The position numbers and the translations under genes are program-made. A DNA stretch of 24,930 nucleotides from Magnetococcales bacterium (GTDB lineage Bacteria; Pseudomonadota; Magnetococcia; Magnetococcales; JADFYX01). The stretch lies in NCBI GenBank assembly GCA_015232795.1, contig JADFYX010000007.1, positions 1 through 24,930 of the forward strand, written 5' to 3'. Shown piece after piece: positions 1-7,470 of the stretch. The notes beneath the pieces were generated by a model. It was not told the DNA's origin and did not search any database. It was given only the letters and a program-made list of their open reading frames with translations. The stretch's first letter is position 1. Each line of letters opens with the position of its first letter.

Positions 1-90
1 TTCGATTTTTTCTGATTCACCTGATAAACCAATATGTTGCACCATTAATGCACACCCAACTGCCGAATCTAGGATAAATGAGGTGTACAA
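1..90 (-). CDS. possible 5' fragment of a gene downstream of metG
   Basis: After the metG stop codon the minus strand stays open in one frame for 30 codons to the window edge, starting either at a TTG directly after the stop or at an ATG at position 45. The peptide contains a stretch reading LDSAVGCALMVQ. I do not recognise a family, and 30 codons is too little for a call. The other two minus-strand frames close within this stretch. It may equally be chance open sequence. Confidence 0.2.
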   Translation of the reverse strand, partial: MYTSFILDSAVGCALMVQHIGLSGESEKIE

Positions 91-2142
91 CTATTTAATC
101 TTCATTCCAGGTTTGGCTCCTGGGTCTGGTGATAATAGAAACAGATCACTACCTCCTTCTCCAGCAGCTAATACCATCCCTTCGGACATACCAAACTTCA
201 TCTTTCTGGGTTTTAAATTAGCCACGGCAACCGTTAGCTTTCCTATTAGGTCATCGGGATTTTGATAAGCAGTCTTGATACCAGCAAAAACGTTGCGTTG
301 CCCAATTTCATCACCAAAATCCAAAGTTAGTTGCAATAGCTTGTCTGCTCCTTCCACAGCAGTTGCAGCAACAATTTTTGCAACTCTTAAATCAACCTTT
401 AAAAAGTCATCAATGGTGATTTCACTCCCGGAAACACTCTCTTTTTTACTCTCTTTTTTACTCTCTTTCTTGCTGTTTTGGGTTTGAACAGGTGGAGTAG
501 GGGCTAAAGACTCCCGTGAGGCATCTTGCATGGCAGCGACATTTTTTGGGTCCACACGGCCCATTAAATGGCTGAATTTTTTGATGGTTATACCAGCTAG
601 AGGTTCGCTGCACGACTCCCAGGTGAAAGGTGGCAGATCAAGAAATTCTCTGGCTTTTTCTGACATCTGTGGCAGTACAGGTTGCAGATATATCATCAGG
701 GTTCTAAAAAGATTAAGGGCAACAGAGCAGGACTCCTGCAACGGTGCTTCAGCTTGCTCTTTTGCTAGCTTCCATGGAGCTTTATCCTCTACATAGCGGT
801 TGGCATCATCTGCCAAGACCATAATAGCTCGCATGGCTTTGGCAAACTCCCGAGTTTCATAAAGTTGGGATATCTCCTCGCCAGCAGTTACAAATTTAGC
901 GTGCAAACCACCATCGTCTGGGTAAGTATCACAGAGTTTTCCGGCAAATCGTTTAAAAATAAAGCCAGATGTTCGCGAGGCCAGATTGACAACTTTACCT
1001 ACTAAGTCACTGTTAACCTTTAAAATAAAATCATCAAGACTTAAATCAATATCATCAACACGGCCAGAGAGTTTGGAAGCATAATAATAACGCAGATATT
1101 CTGGATTAAGAAATTCAAGATATTTATCAGCATTGATAAACGTCCCACGTGACTTGGACATTTTCAACCCGTTTACAGTTAAAAACCCATGGGCAAATAC
1201 TGAAGTTGGCGTGCGAAATCCTGCACCATTAAGCATGGCAGGCCAAAATAGAGTGTGAAAATAGAGAATATCTTTGCCGATAAAGTGATAAACCTCGGCA
1301 TAATCATCTTGTTTCCAAAATTTATCAAAATCCAACCCGGTACGTTTACAGTAGTTCCAGGTTGAGGCCATATAACCTATTGGGGCATCAAGCCAGACAT
1401 AAAAATATTTACCCGGTGCTCCAGGAATTTCAAAGCCAAAATAGGGGCCATCACGGGAGATATCCCAATTTTTCAAGCCTGATTCAAACCATTCGTCCAA
1501 CTTGTTGGCCATCTCATCTTGCAACGCCCCAGAACGGGTCCATTGTTTCAAAAACTCTTCAAAATCGCTGAGCTTGAAAAAGTAATGTTCAGAGTCCTTT
1601 TCAACAGGTTTTTCACCACATATAGAACAAGCAGGGGAGAGAAGATCTAATGGAGAATAGGTCTTAGAGCAAGCTTCACAGGCATCGCCATATTGATCTT
1701 TTGCCCCACAATTAGGACATTCTCCTCTAATAAAACGATCTGGAAGAAACATTTTATCGTGGTTACAATAGGCTTGGCGCACCGTATCTTTATGAATATG
1801 CCCAGCTTTTTTGTTTTTAAGATACACCTCCTCTGAGAGTATGCGGTTCTCCTCAGAGTTGGTGGTATAATAGTTGTCAAATTCAATATGAAACCCACGA
1901 AAATCTTGCAGATGATTGTCGTGCATCTTTGCCACTAATTCCTCAGGAGTAATCCCTTCCTTACGCGCCCTAAGCATTATTGGGGTGCCATGGGTATCAT
2001 CAGCACAGAAATAGTAACACTCCTGCCCTAGAAGCTTGTGATACCTAACCCAAATATCAGTCTGAATATACTCAACCAAATGACCAAGATGAATCTGCCC
2101 ATTTGCATAAGGGAGGGCGCTAGTTACCAATATACGACGCAT
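91..2142 (-). CDS. metG: methionyl-tRNA synthetase with C-terminal tRNA-binding domain
   Basis: Charges initiator and elongator tRNA-Met with methionine in the cytoplasm. The class I signature HLGH is at residues 18-21 and KMSKS at 327-331. A Cys4 zinc knuckle (C142, C145, C155, C158) is followed by a second CxxC pair (C172, C175). The last ~110 residues form an EMAP-II/Trbp111-type OB fold (DLRVAKIV, later LKPRKMKFGMSEGM), which dimerises the enzyme and helps bind tRNA. At 683 residues this is the long MetG1 form. A TTG at 2163 in the same frame would add seven residues, but the ATG at 2142 starts the conserved N-terminus (MRRILVTSALPYANG) and has GAAGGAA upstream at 2155-2161. The linker before the OB fold carries three tandem KKES units. 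The gene is complete and looks functional. Confidence 0.97.
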   Translation of the reverse strand: MRRILVTSALPYANGQIHLGHLVEYIQTDIWVRYHKLLGQECYYFCADDTHGTPIMLRARKEGITPEELVAKMHDNHLQDFRGFHIEFDNYYTTNSEENRILSEEVYLKNKKAGHIHKDTVRQAYCNHDKMFLPDRFIRGECPNCGAKDQYGDACEACSKTYSPLDLLSPACSICGEKPVEKDSEHYFFKLSDFEEFLKQWTRSGALQDEMANKLDEWFESGLKNWDISRDGPYFGFEIPGAPGKYFYVWLDAPIGYMASTWNYCKRTGLDFDKFWKQDDYAEVYHFIGKDILYFHTLFWPAMLNGAGFRTPTSVFAHGFLTVNGLKMSKSRGTFINADKYLEFLNPEYLRYYYASKLSGRVDDIDLSLDDFILKVNSDLVGKVVNLASRTSGFIFKRFAGKLCDTYPDDGGLHAKFVTAGEEISQLYETREFAKAMRAIMVLADDANRYVEDKAPWKLAKEQAEAPLQESCSVALNLFRTLMIYLQPVLPQMSEKAREFLDLPPFTWESCSEPLAGITIKKFSHLMGRVDPKNVAAMQDASRESLAPTPPVQTQNSKKESKKESKKESVSGSEITIDDFLKVDLRVAKIVAATAVEGADKLLQLTLDFGDEIGQRNVFAGIKTAYQNPDDLIGKLTVAVANLKPRKMKFGMSEGMVLAAGEGGSDLFLLSPDPGAKPGMKIK
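436..471. repeat. 12-bp tandem repeat, three copies, inside metG
   Basis: The unit ACTCTCTTTTTT (plus strand) occurs at 436-447 and 448-459, with a third copy changed or shortened near its end from 460. On the coding strand it encodes KKES three times in the flexible linker between the anticodon-binding and C-terminal OB domains. The period is a multiple of three, so changes in copy number would keep the frame. Confidence 0.8.
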
Positions 2143-2193
2143 GATGAGATAAAGTTCCTTCAAAGAAGAGAAATTAAAAATCTATAAATATGG

Positions 2194-2222
2194 ATTTTAA
2201 GCTCTGAAGCTCTATACAGCAA
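2194..2222 (-). promoter_or_regulatory. candidate sigma-70 promoter for metG
   Basis: On the minus strand a TTGCTG box (2222-2217) and a TAAAAT box (2199-2194) are separated by exactly 17 bases, about 50 bases upstream of the metG start. The -10 box matches 5 of 6 consensus positions and the -35 box only 3 of 6. In such AT-rich DNA, chance matches are common. Confidence 0.3.
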
Positions 2223-2866
2223 GTCTAAGAGATTTAAAGTGCCTTAAAGAGGTTAAGAGATGTATGGGTCAATAGAGATAAGCCAGACAAAATTGAGAGG
2301 AAAGTGTAAAAAGAGCAAAAAAGCCAATGAGAGCCCTAAACAAGGATAAAGCAATATGAAGGGCTGCATATTAAATTTTACATAATATTAATTATGCGAC
2401 TTGCAAATACCATATAAAGCATGATCTATATGAATACATAAATGAATATAAATTGTCAATGTTATCGAAAGTCAATAATTTTATGACGCATAATCTACGT
2501 TATGTAAAAAAACAATATGAAGACTTTATGGGAAAAGCAGTTCAGATTTTTCGCCTGTTTAGGCAAATCATCTGCTTTTTCTTTATAATGACACAAAACA
2601 GTATCGGCTCTAATTCTCCTAACTATAATTTTTACCACTCAAATTGGAAAATATTCTTTATATAGAAACTAGCTCTATACCTGTCCAATCTAATCTGTTC
2701 TAATTATTCTTGCTATAAAACTAGCTACTGATTTGTGATAATATTTTTACCTTAATCTGATCTAAGAGTAAAATAAGCTAGAATCAAGGGAAAAGTTGAA
2801 GTATTCTAGGCAAATAAGTTTTAAACTGCTGAATCGGAAACAAAGTCTCCAATAAAAGGTATTGAT
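2223..2866. other. AT-rich divergent spacer between metG and the HD-GYP gene
   Basis: About 640 bases without a credible gene. The only open frame of note (2453-2665, plus) starts with TTG, lacks a ribosome binding site and has a composition like translated spacer. The stretch contains two copies of TATA(G)AAACTAGCT (annotated separately). Promoters for the HD-GYP gene must lie here, but I could not single one out. Confidence 0.5.
2661..2726. repeat. direct repeat pair upstream of the HD-GYP gene
   Basis: TATAGAAACTAGCT at 2661-2674 and TATAAAACTAGCT at 2714-2726 share the core AAACTAGCT and lie about 52 bases apart, roughly five helical turns. The inner ACTAGCT is nearly palindromic (AGCTAG reappears near 2777). 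This could be a pair of regulator sites, but nothing else supports that. Confidence 0.35.
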
Positions 2867-4537
2867 ATGGAAACCAAGTCTACAGAAACAGAAGTAAATG
2901 AGCATGTTAAGAGCATTTTAGCTCGTATTGAAAAGCTCAATAAAATAGGTATAGCCCTCTCCTCCGAGAAAGACACAGGCCAACTTCTTGAAAATATTTT
3001 AATTGGAGCCAAAGAGTTAACCAACTCTGATGCTGGCACTATATACACCCAAACAGAAGAAAAAACCCTTAAATTTGAAATAATTCGTACTGACTCTCTT
3101 AATATAGCCATGGGAGGCACTACCGGGGTCGAAATTAATTTTCCTCAACTCCCTCTTTATAAAGATGGAGAGCCAAATTTACAGATGATTGCTGCTTATG
3201 CAGCTTTAAAGGGAGAATCAATCAATATTCCCGATGCTTATGAAGCAAAAGGCTTTGATTTTTCAGGAACAAAAGCTTTTGATAAAAATACTGGCTATCG
3301 CTCAAAATCATTTTTGACCGTACCTCTAAAAAACCATGAAAATGAGATTATCGGTGTTCTACAGCTAATTAATGCACAAGATGAAAAAACAGGTGAAATT
3401 AGGTCATTTAACCTAGAAGATCAACAGCTTGCAGAGTCACTCTCATCTCAGGCTGCAATCGCCATGACCAATAAAAAATTGATTGCCGATCTAAAAGCCC
3501 TGTTTGAATCATTCATTAAAGCGATAGCAGGAGCTATCGATGATAAGTCCCCCTATACAGCAGGGCACTGCGACCGGGTTCCCATACTTGCTGATATGCT
3601 GGCAAAAGCGGCAAGTAGGTCTGAGTATGGCGAGTGTAAAGAATTTAACCCTTCCGATGAAGATTTAAATGAGATAAGGATCGCTGCTTGGATGCACGAC
3701 TGCGGCAAGGTGGTAACACCAGAGTATGTGGTGGATAAATCAACAAAATTAGAGACTATTTATGATCGATTACACACTGTCGTTACCCGTTTTGAAGTTT
3801 TAAAAAGAGACGCGGAAATTGAATTTTTAAAGCAAAAAGTCTCCCTACTGGAGAAAGGAAAAGCCGACAAGATTCCTGCCCTAGAAGCTGAGATGAATGC
3901 AAAAGTAGCGCAGATTAATGATGATCGCGCCTTTATTGAAGAGTCTAATATGGGTGGTGAGTTTATGTCCAAAGAGCGACAAGAGCGGGTTGTCGCAATC
4001 TCTAAATATCGTTGGAAAACTCCTGATGGTGTCGATGAACCATTTTTATCCGAAAACGAGGTTTATAATCTTAATATTGCCAAAGGCACTCTTACTCATG
4101 AAGAGCGTGAGATAATTAATCACCACGTTGTTGCCACCAAAAAAATGCTGAGTACTATACCGTTTCCTAAAAATCTTGCTAATGTTCCTGAGATGGCCGG
4201 CTCTCATCATGAAACTATGAATGGAACAGGTTATCCTGATAAACTGCACCGTAATGAGATGTCCCTTCCTGCTAGAATTATGGCTATTGCCGATGTGTTT
4301 GAGGCTTTAACGGCAGCAGACAGACCCTATAAACAGCCCAAAAGTCTTTCCGCATCTTTGAAAATACTTGGTTTTATGAAAAAAGACCAACATGTAGACC
4401 CAGATCTGTTTCAAGTTTTTATAGAGGAAAAAGTCTATCTGGAATATGCGCAAAAGCACTTAAGGCCTGAACAATTGGATGAGGTAATTCACGAAAATAT
4501 ACCTGGATTTGATGTGGGTCAAAAAGGGCAAGATTAA
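2867..4537 (+). CDS. GAF domain / HD-GYP cyclic-di-GMP phosphodiesterase
   Basis: Soluble signalling protein of 556 residues. A GAF sensor domain covers about residues 20-205 and ends in the typical VPLKNHENEIIGVLQLINA stretch. An HD-GYP domain follows: TAGHCDR at 231-237, the metal-binding HD at 277-278 (HDCGK), HHET at 447-450 and the GYP signature at 455-457, then the RIMAIADVFEALTAADRPYK block. Metal ligands and the GYP motif are intact, so hydrolysis of c-di-GMP is expected. Between K294 and the LTHEE helix (409) there are about 115 extra residues, mostly charged and helical, where compact HD-GYP domains have only a short link. No membrane segment is seen. The ATG at 2867 has AAAAGG at 2854-2859. 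The gene stands alone and converges on the next one. The signal bound by GAF cannot be read from sequence. Confidence 0.92.
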   Translation: METKSTETEVNEHVKSILARIEKLNKIGIALSSEKDTGQLLENILIGAKELTNSDAGTIYTQTEEKTLKFEIIRTDSLNIAMGGTTGVEINFPQLPLYKDGEPNLQMIAAYAALKGESINIPDAYEAKGFDFSGTKAFDKNTGYRSKSFLTVPLKNHENEIIGVLQLINAQDEKTGEIRSFNLEDQQLAESLSSQAAIAMTNKKLIADLKALFESFIKAIAGAIDDKSPYTAGHCDRVPILADMLAKAASRSEYGECKEFNPSDEDLNEIRIAAWMHDCGKVVTPEYVVDKSTKLETIYDRLHTVVTRFEVLKRDAEIEFLKQKVSLLEKGKADKIPALEAEMNAKVAQINDDRAFIEESNMGGEFMSKERQERVVAISKYRWKTPDGVDEPFLSENEVYNLNIAKGTLTHEEREIINHHVVATKKMLSTIPFPKNLANVPEMAGSHHETMNGTGYPDKLHRNEMSLPARIMAIADVFEALTAADRPYKQPKSLSASLKILGFMKKDQHVDPDLFQVFIEEKVYLEYAQKHLRPEQLDEVIHENIPGFDVGQKGQD

Positions 4538-4559
4538 CCTCCCCTACTCCCAATTTAAC

Positions 4560-4580
4560 ATTAAACCTAGGATTAAACCT
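4560..4580. repeat. 9-bp direct repeat in a convergent gap
   Basis: ATTAAACCT occurs twice, separated by AGG, in the short gap between the converging HD-GYP and Cys-rich genes and over the latter's stop codon. No T-run or hairpin terminator is seen in this gap. Confidence 0.35.
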
Positions 4581-4821
4581 TTAAGGAAATATGGTTGTTA
4601 TCCTTTGGTTTTTCAAGGTTATCATCCTCTTTTCTTGGCTTGGGAGAGAATTTAAGACAGGGTTCTCCAGATGTAGCTAAAACCTCAAAGCAGGGCCAGT
4701 TTTTGGTTTTAAAGCCCATTGCACTACAGGCACGAGGGTGGGATGGTTGCCAAGTAACCTTAAAATGGCGACAATCAATACATAGAATAGGTCTCGCCTT
4801 TTTGTTGGGTTTAGAAGCCAT
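4573..4821 (-). CDS. small conserved Cys-rich protein (CxxC, RxC, GFK, SGxPC pattern)
   Basis: Cytosolic protein of 82 residues. Near the N-terminus it has CIDCRHFKVTW, then PRACSAMGFKTKNWPC, then ATSGEPCLKF. This spacing of five cysteines with the GFK and SGEPC signatures matches a short protein family seen in many proteobacteria, sometimes loosely labelled as uracil-DNA-glycosylase related. The cysteines suggest metal binding, but the role is not established. The tail is lysine-rich and probably disordered. The ATG at 4821 starts the compact domain. A TTG at 4836 in frame would add five residues, and neither has a clear ribosome binding site. It lies 38 bases after the HPP gene on the same strand, so the two are probably co-transcribed. 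Confidence 0.75.
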   Translation of the reverse strand: MASKPNKKARPILCIDCRHFKVTWQPSHPRACSAMGFKTKNWPCFEVLATSGEPCLKFSPKPRKEDDNLEKPKDNNHISLKV

Positions 4822-4859
4822 TGCACATTGAAGCAAAAAATATGGTCTATGTCACCCCT

Positions 4860-5378
4860 CTACAACCAAAATTTTGGGTATTGCCTCTGTTCTGGGATAT
4901 TGTTAACTAGCAGTGCCACTAACAACATAACAAATGCTCCAGCCATAACTGGAACAAGAGCATACATATAGCCAAGGGCATGAATTTTAGAAGAGCCAAT
5001 AACAGCAATAAGAGCTGTTGCACCCCCTGGTGGGTGCAGGGTTCTGGTGAGGTGCATTAAGGCGATTGAGACAGATACGGCAAGAGCTGCTGCCAACCAG
5101 AGTGTGCCACTAAACATCTGTAGCATGGTTACACCAACCATGGCAGAGATAAAATGGCCCCCAATTAAGTTTCTAGGCTGAGATAAGGGGCCTGAAACTG
5201 CACCAAAAATCAGCACTGCGGAAGCTCCGAAGGAGCCTATTATCATAATCGCGTCAGTATCTGCAAGTATAGAATAATTTAAGAACCCAACAGCAGCTAT
5301 TCCCAAAAATGAGCCAAGCCAGGACCAAAACATATCACAAACGGTCGTACGCGGCGGACTTTTGCCCTGTCCGCGCAT
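4860..5378 (-). CDS. HPP family integral membrane protein
   Basis: Inner-membrane protein of 172 residues with about four to five hydrophobic segments. It shows the hallmark motifs of the HPP family: GSFGASAVLIF near 49-58, SQPRN at 66-70 and HPPGGATA at 115-122. Some relatives are chloroplast nitrite transporters, and bacterial members are often found alone or fused to CBS domains. No CBS domain is present here. Anion transport is the best guess, but the substrate is unknown. The ATG at 5378 follows a run of A residues and has no good ribosome binding site. The Met at position 16 is an alternative but also lacks one. The gene precedes the Cys-rich gene and follows the hydrophilic 110-residue protein on the same strand. 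Confidence 0.88.
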   Translation of the reverse strand: MRGQGKSPPRTTVCDMFWSWLGSFLGIAAVGFLNYSILADTDAIMIIGSFGASAVLIFGAVSGPLSQPRNLIGGHFISAMVGVTMLQMFSGTLWLAAALAVSVSIALMHLTRTLHPPGGATALIAVIGSSKIHALGYMYALVPVMAGAFVMLLVALLVNNIPEQRQYPKFWL

Positions 5379-5435
5379 TTTTTTTAGGTAATTAAGAATG
5401 AGAACACCTTGAGAAGTATATTAGTAAAAGTCAGG

Positions 5436-5768
5436 TCATACCATAACATCTACTGAAGGTTTTTTGCTATTGGTTGCAGCTAAATCTGCTTTTTCGGCAG
5501 GATCTTTTACCTGATTCGACTGTGGTTGCGGTTGAGATTGAAAAGAGGTTTTGTCTTTTGTCTGTTTAGAAGCTTGTTGTTCTTCATCTTTTTTTCTAGG
5601 ATCAATCCTTTGGTTTGGATTGTCTTCTTTAAGGCCTCTGACACTCCGAGTTTCCAACTGTTCAGAATTATTAGTTTTTAGCTCTTTTGTCGCCTGATCA
5701 GAAGCTGCTACATGAGCTGTAGGGCTAGAAACAGATAAAGTTGTTACTGCTGGAATTGCACTAAACAC
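5436..5768 (-). CDS. hydrophilic low-complexity protein of unknown function
   Basis: 110 residues. A mildly hydrophobic N-terminal stretch (FSAIPAVTTLSVSSP) leads into a long tail rich in K, Q, S, D and N that is probably disordered, ending in a valine-rich PSVDVMV. I do not recognise a family with confidence, although short proteins with this layout (Ser/Ala head, charged middle, VDV-like end) occur in alphaproteobacteria. The start is chosen from the ribosome binding site: GAGGAG at 5775-5780 lies six bases before a GTG at 5768. An upstream in-frame TTG at 5828 would place this perfect site inside the gene and has none itself. It heads a run of three minus-strand genes and is 57 bases before the HPP gene. 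Confidence 0.65.
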   Translation of the reverse strand: MFSAIPAVTTLSVSSPTAHVAASDQATKELKTNNSEQLETRSVRGLKEDNPNQRIDPRKKDEEQQASKQTKDKTSFQSQPQPQSNQVKDPAEKADLAATNSKKPSVDVMV

Positions 5769-5774
5769 GTGACT

Positions 5775-5780
5775 CTCCTC
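5775..5780 (-). promoter_or_regulatory. ribosome binding site that fixes a GTG start
   Basis: GAGGAG on the minus strand, six bases before the GTG at 5768. It decides the start of the hydrophilic 110-residue protein over an in-frame TTG 60 bases upstream. Confidence 0.75.
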
Positions 5781-5962
5781 ATTTGAGGTATTAAAGACAA
5801 AAAATGCTCCTAAAAAACTGATCGGCAATAACTCACATTAAGTGAAGCTTTTTTTTATTTTTTTTACAAATTAAAGCCATATAAATTTTTCTCCTTTTAC
5901 ATTTTAGACTATTACAGATACAAAACAAGGACGAAATTTCATTTAATATAAAGAAGAGAAAA

Positions 5963-6616
5963 ATGACAATCGCACTTTTTGATTTAGATAACACCCTGTT
6001 AGCTGGTGATAGTGATTATATGTGGGGCAAGTTTTTGGTACAAAACCAAATGGTAGACGGCCCACATTTTGAGAGAGAAAATCAGCGTTTTTACGATGAA
6101 TATGCAGCCGGGGTTTTAGATATCAACGCCTATCTAACCTTTCAACTTGGGGTTTTGGCCCAGTATGACAAAAAAGTGTTGGATGAGTTGCGTATTAAGT
6201 TTTTGAGCCAAAATATAGAACCCATAATCGCCAAAAAATCTCGCCAGTTATTAAAAAAACACAGGGATAATGGGGATACCCTGATAATAATAACTGCGAC
6301 AAATCGATTTGTAACAACCCCAATAGCCCAGGTATTAGAGGTTGAACACTTAATTGCGACAAATGTTGAGATTAAAAATGGTCAATATACTGGTAAAGCT
6401 AGTGGTACTCCCTGTTTTCAAGAGGGAAAAGTGACTCTGTTAAATAAATGGCTTAAGCAAAACCAACAAGATCTAGCCGGAAGTTGGTTCTATTCTGACT
6501 CCCATAACGACCTGCCACTTTTAAATGTAGTTGATAATCCCGTGGCTGTTGATCCTGATGATAAATTAGAAAAATATGCACAACAAAAAAGTTGGCCAAT
6601 TATCTCTTTGCGATAA
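5963..6616 (+). CDS. HAD superfamily IB phosphatase (SerB-like)
   Basis: Cytosolic phosphatase of 217 residues, the usual length for HAD-IB enzymes (TIGR01490-type, related to phosphoserine phosphatase SerB and to CicA). All four HAD motifs are visible: FDLDNT with nucleophile D7 and acid/base D9, T111 in the IITATN strand, K156 in EGK, and the Mg2+ ligands D179 and D183 in YSDSHNDLP. The region between motifs I and II is a helical C1 cap. Substrate candidates include histidinol phosphate, phosphoserine and lipid phosphates, and the sequence does not decide among them. The ATG at 5963 follows an AAGAAGAG purine stretch. It converges with rpmB across a shared hairpin terminator. Confidence 0.88.
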   Translation: MTIALFDLDNTLLAGDSDYMWGKFLVQNQMVDGPHFERENQRFYDEYAAGVLDINAYLTFQLGVLAQYDKKVLDELRIKFLSQNIEPIIAKKSRQLLKKHRDNGDTLIIITATNRFVTTPIAQVLEVEHLIATNVEIKNGQYTGKASGTPCFQEGKVTLLNKWLKQNQQDLAGSWFYSDSHNDLPLLNVVDNPVAVDPDDKLEKYAQQKSWPIISLR

Positions 6617-6634
6617 AATTTAAATTCATATTTA

Positions 6635-6684
6635 GCGGTTTTAAACGCAAAAAAACCGCCAGAGACATAAATCCAGCGGTTTTT
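6635..6684. terminator. bidirectional terminator between the HAD gene and rpmB
   Basis: A 9-bp perfect stem, AAAAACCGC (6651-6659) with GCGGTTTTT (6676-6684), ends in T-runs on both strands, so it can stop the HAD transcript and rpmB. A third arm, GCGGTTTT at 6635-6642, can pair with the same AAAACCGC. The site therefore offers two mutually exclusive hairpins. Confidence 0.75.
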
Positions 6685-6706
6685 CTAAGTTCAGACTTAA
6701 TACAGA

Positions 6707-7000
6707 CTAAGCAGCAGCTTTTTGTTGCTTATTTAAAACCTGTTCTTGGATACGACGTAGAGGACTGTCTAAGCTCTCTTTAGAACAGCTTAAGAGGTAG
6801 TTATCAAGACCGCCAGCCCGATCCACAGAACGCAGCATATTTGCTGGTATAGATACCTTTACATAAGTACCTAGGGCCAAACTATAAAGATTTTTTGTTT
6901 GGATATTAACAAGCCACCTACGCCGAGATTTACGATGAGAGTGGGATACTTTGTTTCCAAATTGGGGAGCTTTCCCGCCAAGTGTACATTTATTAGCCAC
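6707..7000 (-). CDS. rpmB: 50S ribosomal protein L28
   Basis: 97 residues, a component of the large ribosomal subunit. Family landmarks are the MANKCTLGGKAPQFGNKVSH N-terminus, the basic KSRRRWLVN stretch, LYSLALG and the ANMLRSVDRAGGLDNYLL core. The single Cys near the N-terminus has no CxxC partner, so this is not the zinc-binding L28 form. Length and insertions fit the alphaproteobacterial type. The start is a GTG at 7000 with AGGAGAAGG just upstream. The gene is monocistronic: the next minus-strand gene is far upstream and a terminator follows. Confidence 0.96.
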   Translation of the reverse strand: MANKCTLGGKAPQFGNKVSHSHRKSRRRWLVNIQTKNLYSLALGTYVKVSIPANMLRSVDRAGGLDNYLLSCSKESLDSPLRRIQEQVLNKQQKAAA

Positions 7001-7104
7001 AAACCTTCTCCTACTGAATAATCAGCCACAAAACAATGATCAGTTACAAACTCGAAAACAGAGCAATTTTGAAAATTGTCTGGATGAGATGCAAAAAAAG
7101 AAGT

Positions 7105-7133
7105 AAGATAGCAAAGCAATTAAAAATGTGCAA
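7105..7133 (-). promoter_or_regulatory. candidate promoter for rpmB
   Basis: On the minus strand TTGCAC (7133-7128) and TATCTT (7110-7105) are 17 bases apart, about 105 bases upstream of the rpmB start. Matches to consensus are only moderate (3 of 6 and 4 of 6). It is the best-spaced pair I saw in this divergent gap. Confidence 0.25.
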
Positions 7134-7232
7134 CCATAGAGAACTATCTATTAGACACTTTTATTTGCTTACGGCATGGAATTCGTAATAAAACTTAGCA
7201 CTATTTCTTACCAGAAAGTGGATAGCAGTATA

Positions 7233-7424
7233 ATGGAAATGATTGATCTTAAAAAAAATATGGCCCAACTTCTGGTTGAATATCCAAGGCTTGGAGAGAT
7301 TCTCTCTGGACATGGTATTGACTGTGGCTCTTGTATAGCTTCTCAGGTTGATACCCTGCCAGATGTTGTACGCATGTATAAATTGGATCTTGAAACTATT
7401 TTAGCAAAATTGCAAAGTAGTTAA
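7233..7424 (+). CDS. DUF1858 domain protein (redox-disulfide type)
   Basis: 63 residues. A single helical domain holds the motif HGIDCGSCIAS with C31 and C34. This matches the DUF1858 / hybrid-cluster-associated redox disulfide family (TIGR03980), whose members have a CxxC at a helix start and are often found with or fused to nitrosative-stress and Fe-S proteins. The domain begins IDLKKNMAQLLVEYP, so I take the ATG at 7233. An in-frame ATG at 7176 would add 19 residues that are not part of the domain and has no ribosome binding site. It is divergent from rpmB and 46 bases before the TPR lipoprotein. A regulatory or electron-transfer role is likely but unproven. Confidence 0.85.
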   Translation: MEMIDLKKNMAQLLVEYPRLGEILSGHGIDCGSCIASQVDTLPDVVRMYKLDLETILAKLQSS

Positions 7425-7470
7425 GCTTTTTGTATATAGTAAATAAAAAATTGGAGTTAGTTCGTTAAAA

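Noticed and set aside
2453..2665. Plus-strand open frame of 70 codons in the metG / HD-GYP spacer
   Set aside because: TTG start, no ribosome binding site, composition like translated AT-rich spacer and no recognisable motif.
5769..5828. Longer N-terminus for the 110-residue hydrophilic protein from a TTG at 5828
   Set aside because: A perfect GAGGAG lies six bases before the internal GTG at 5768, and the TTG has no such site.
7176..7232. Extended N-terminus of the DUF1858 protein from the ATG at 7176
   Set aside because: Adds 19 residues outside the domain and has no ribosome binding site.
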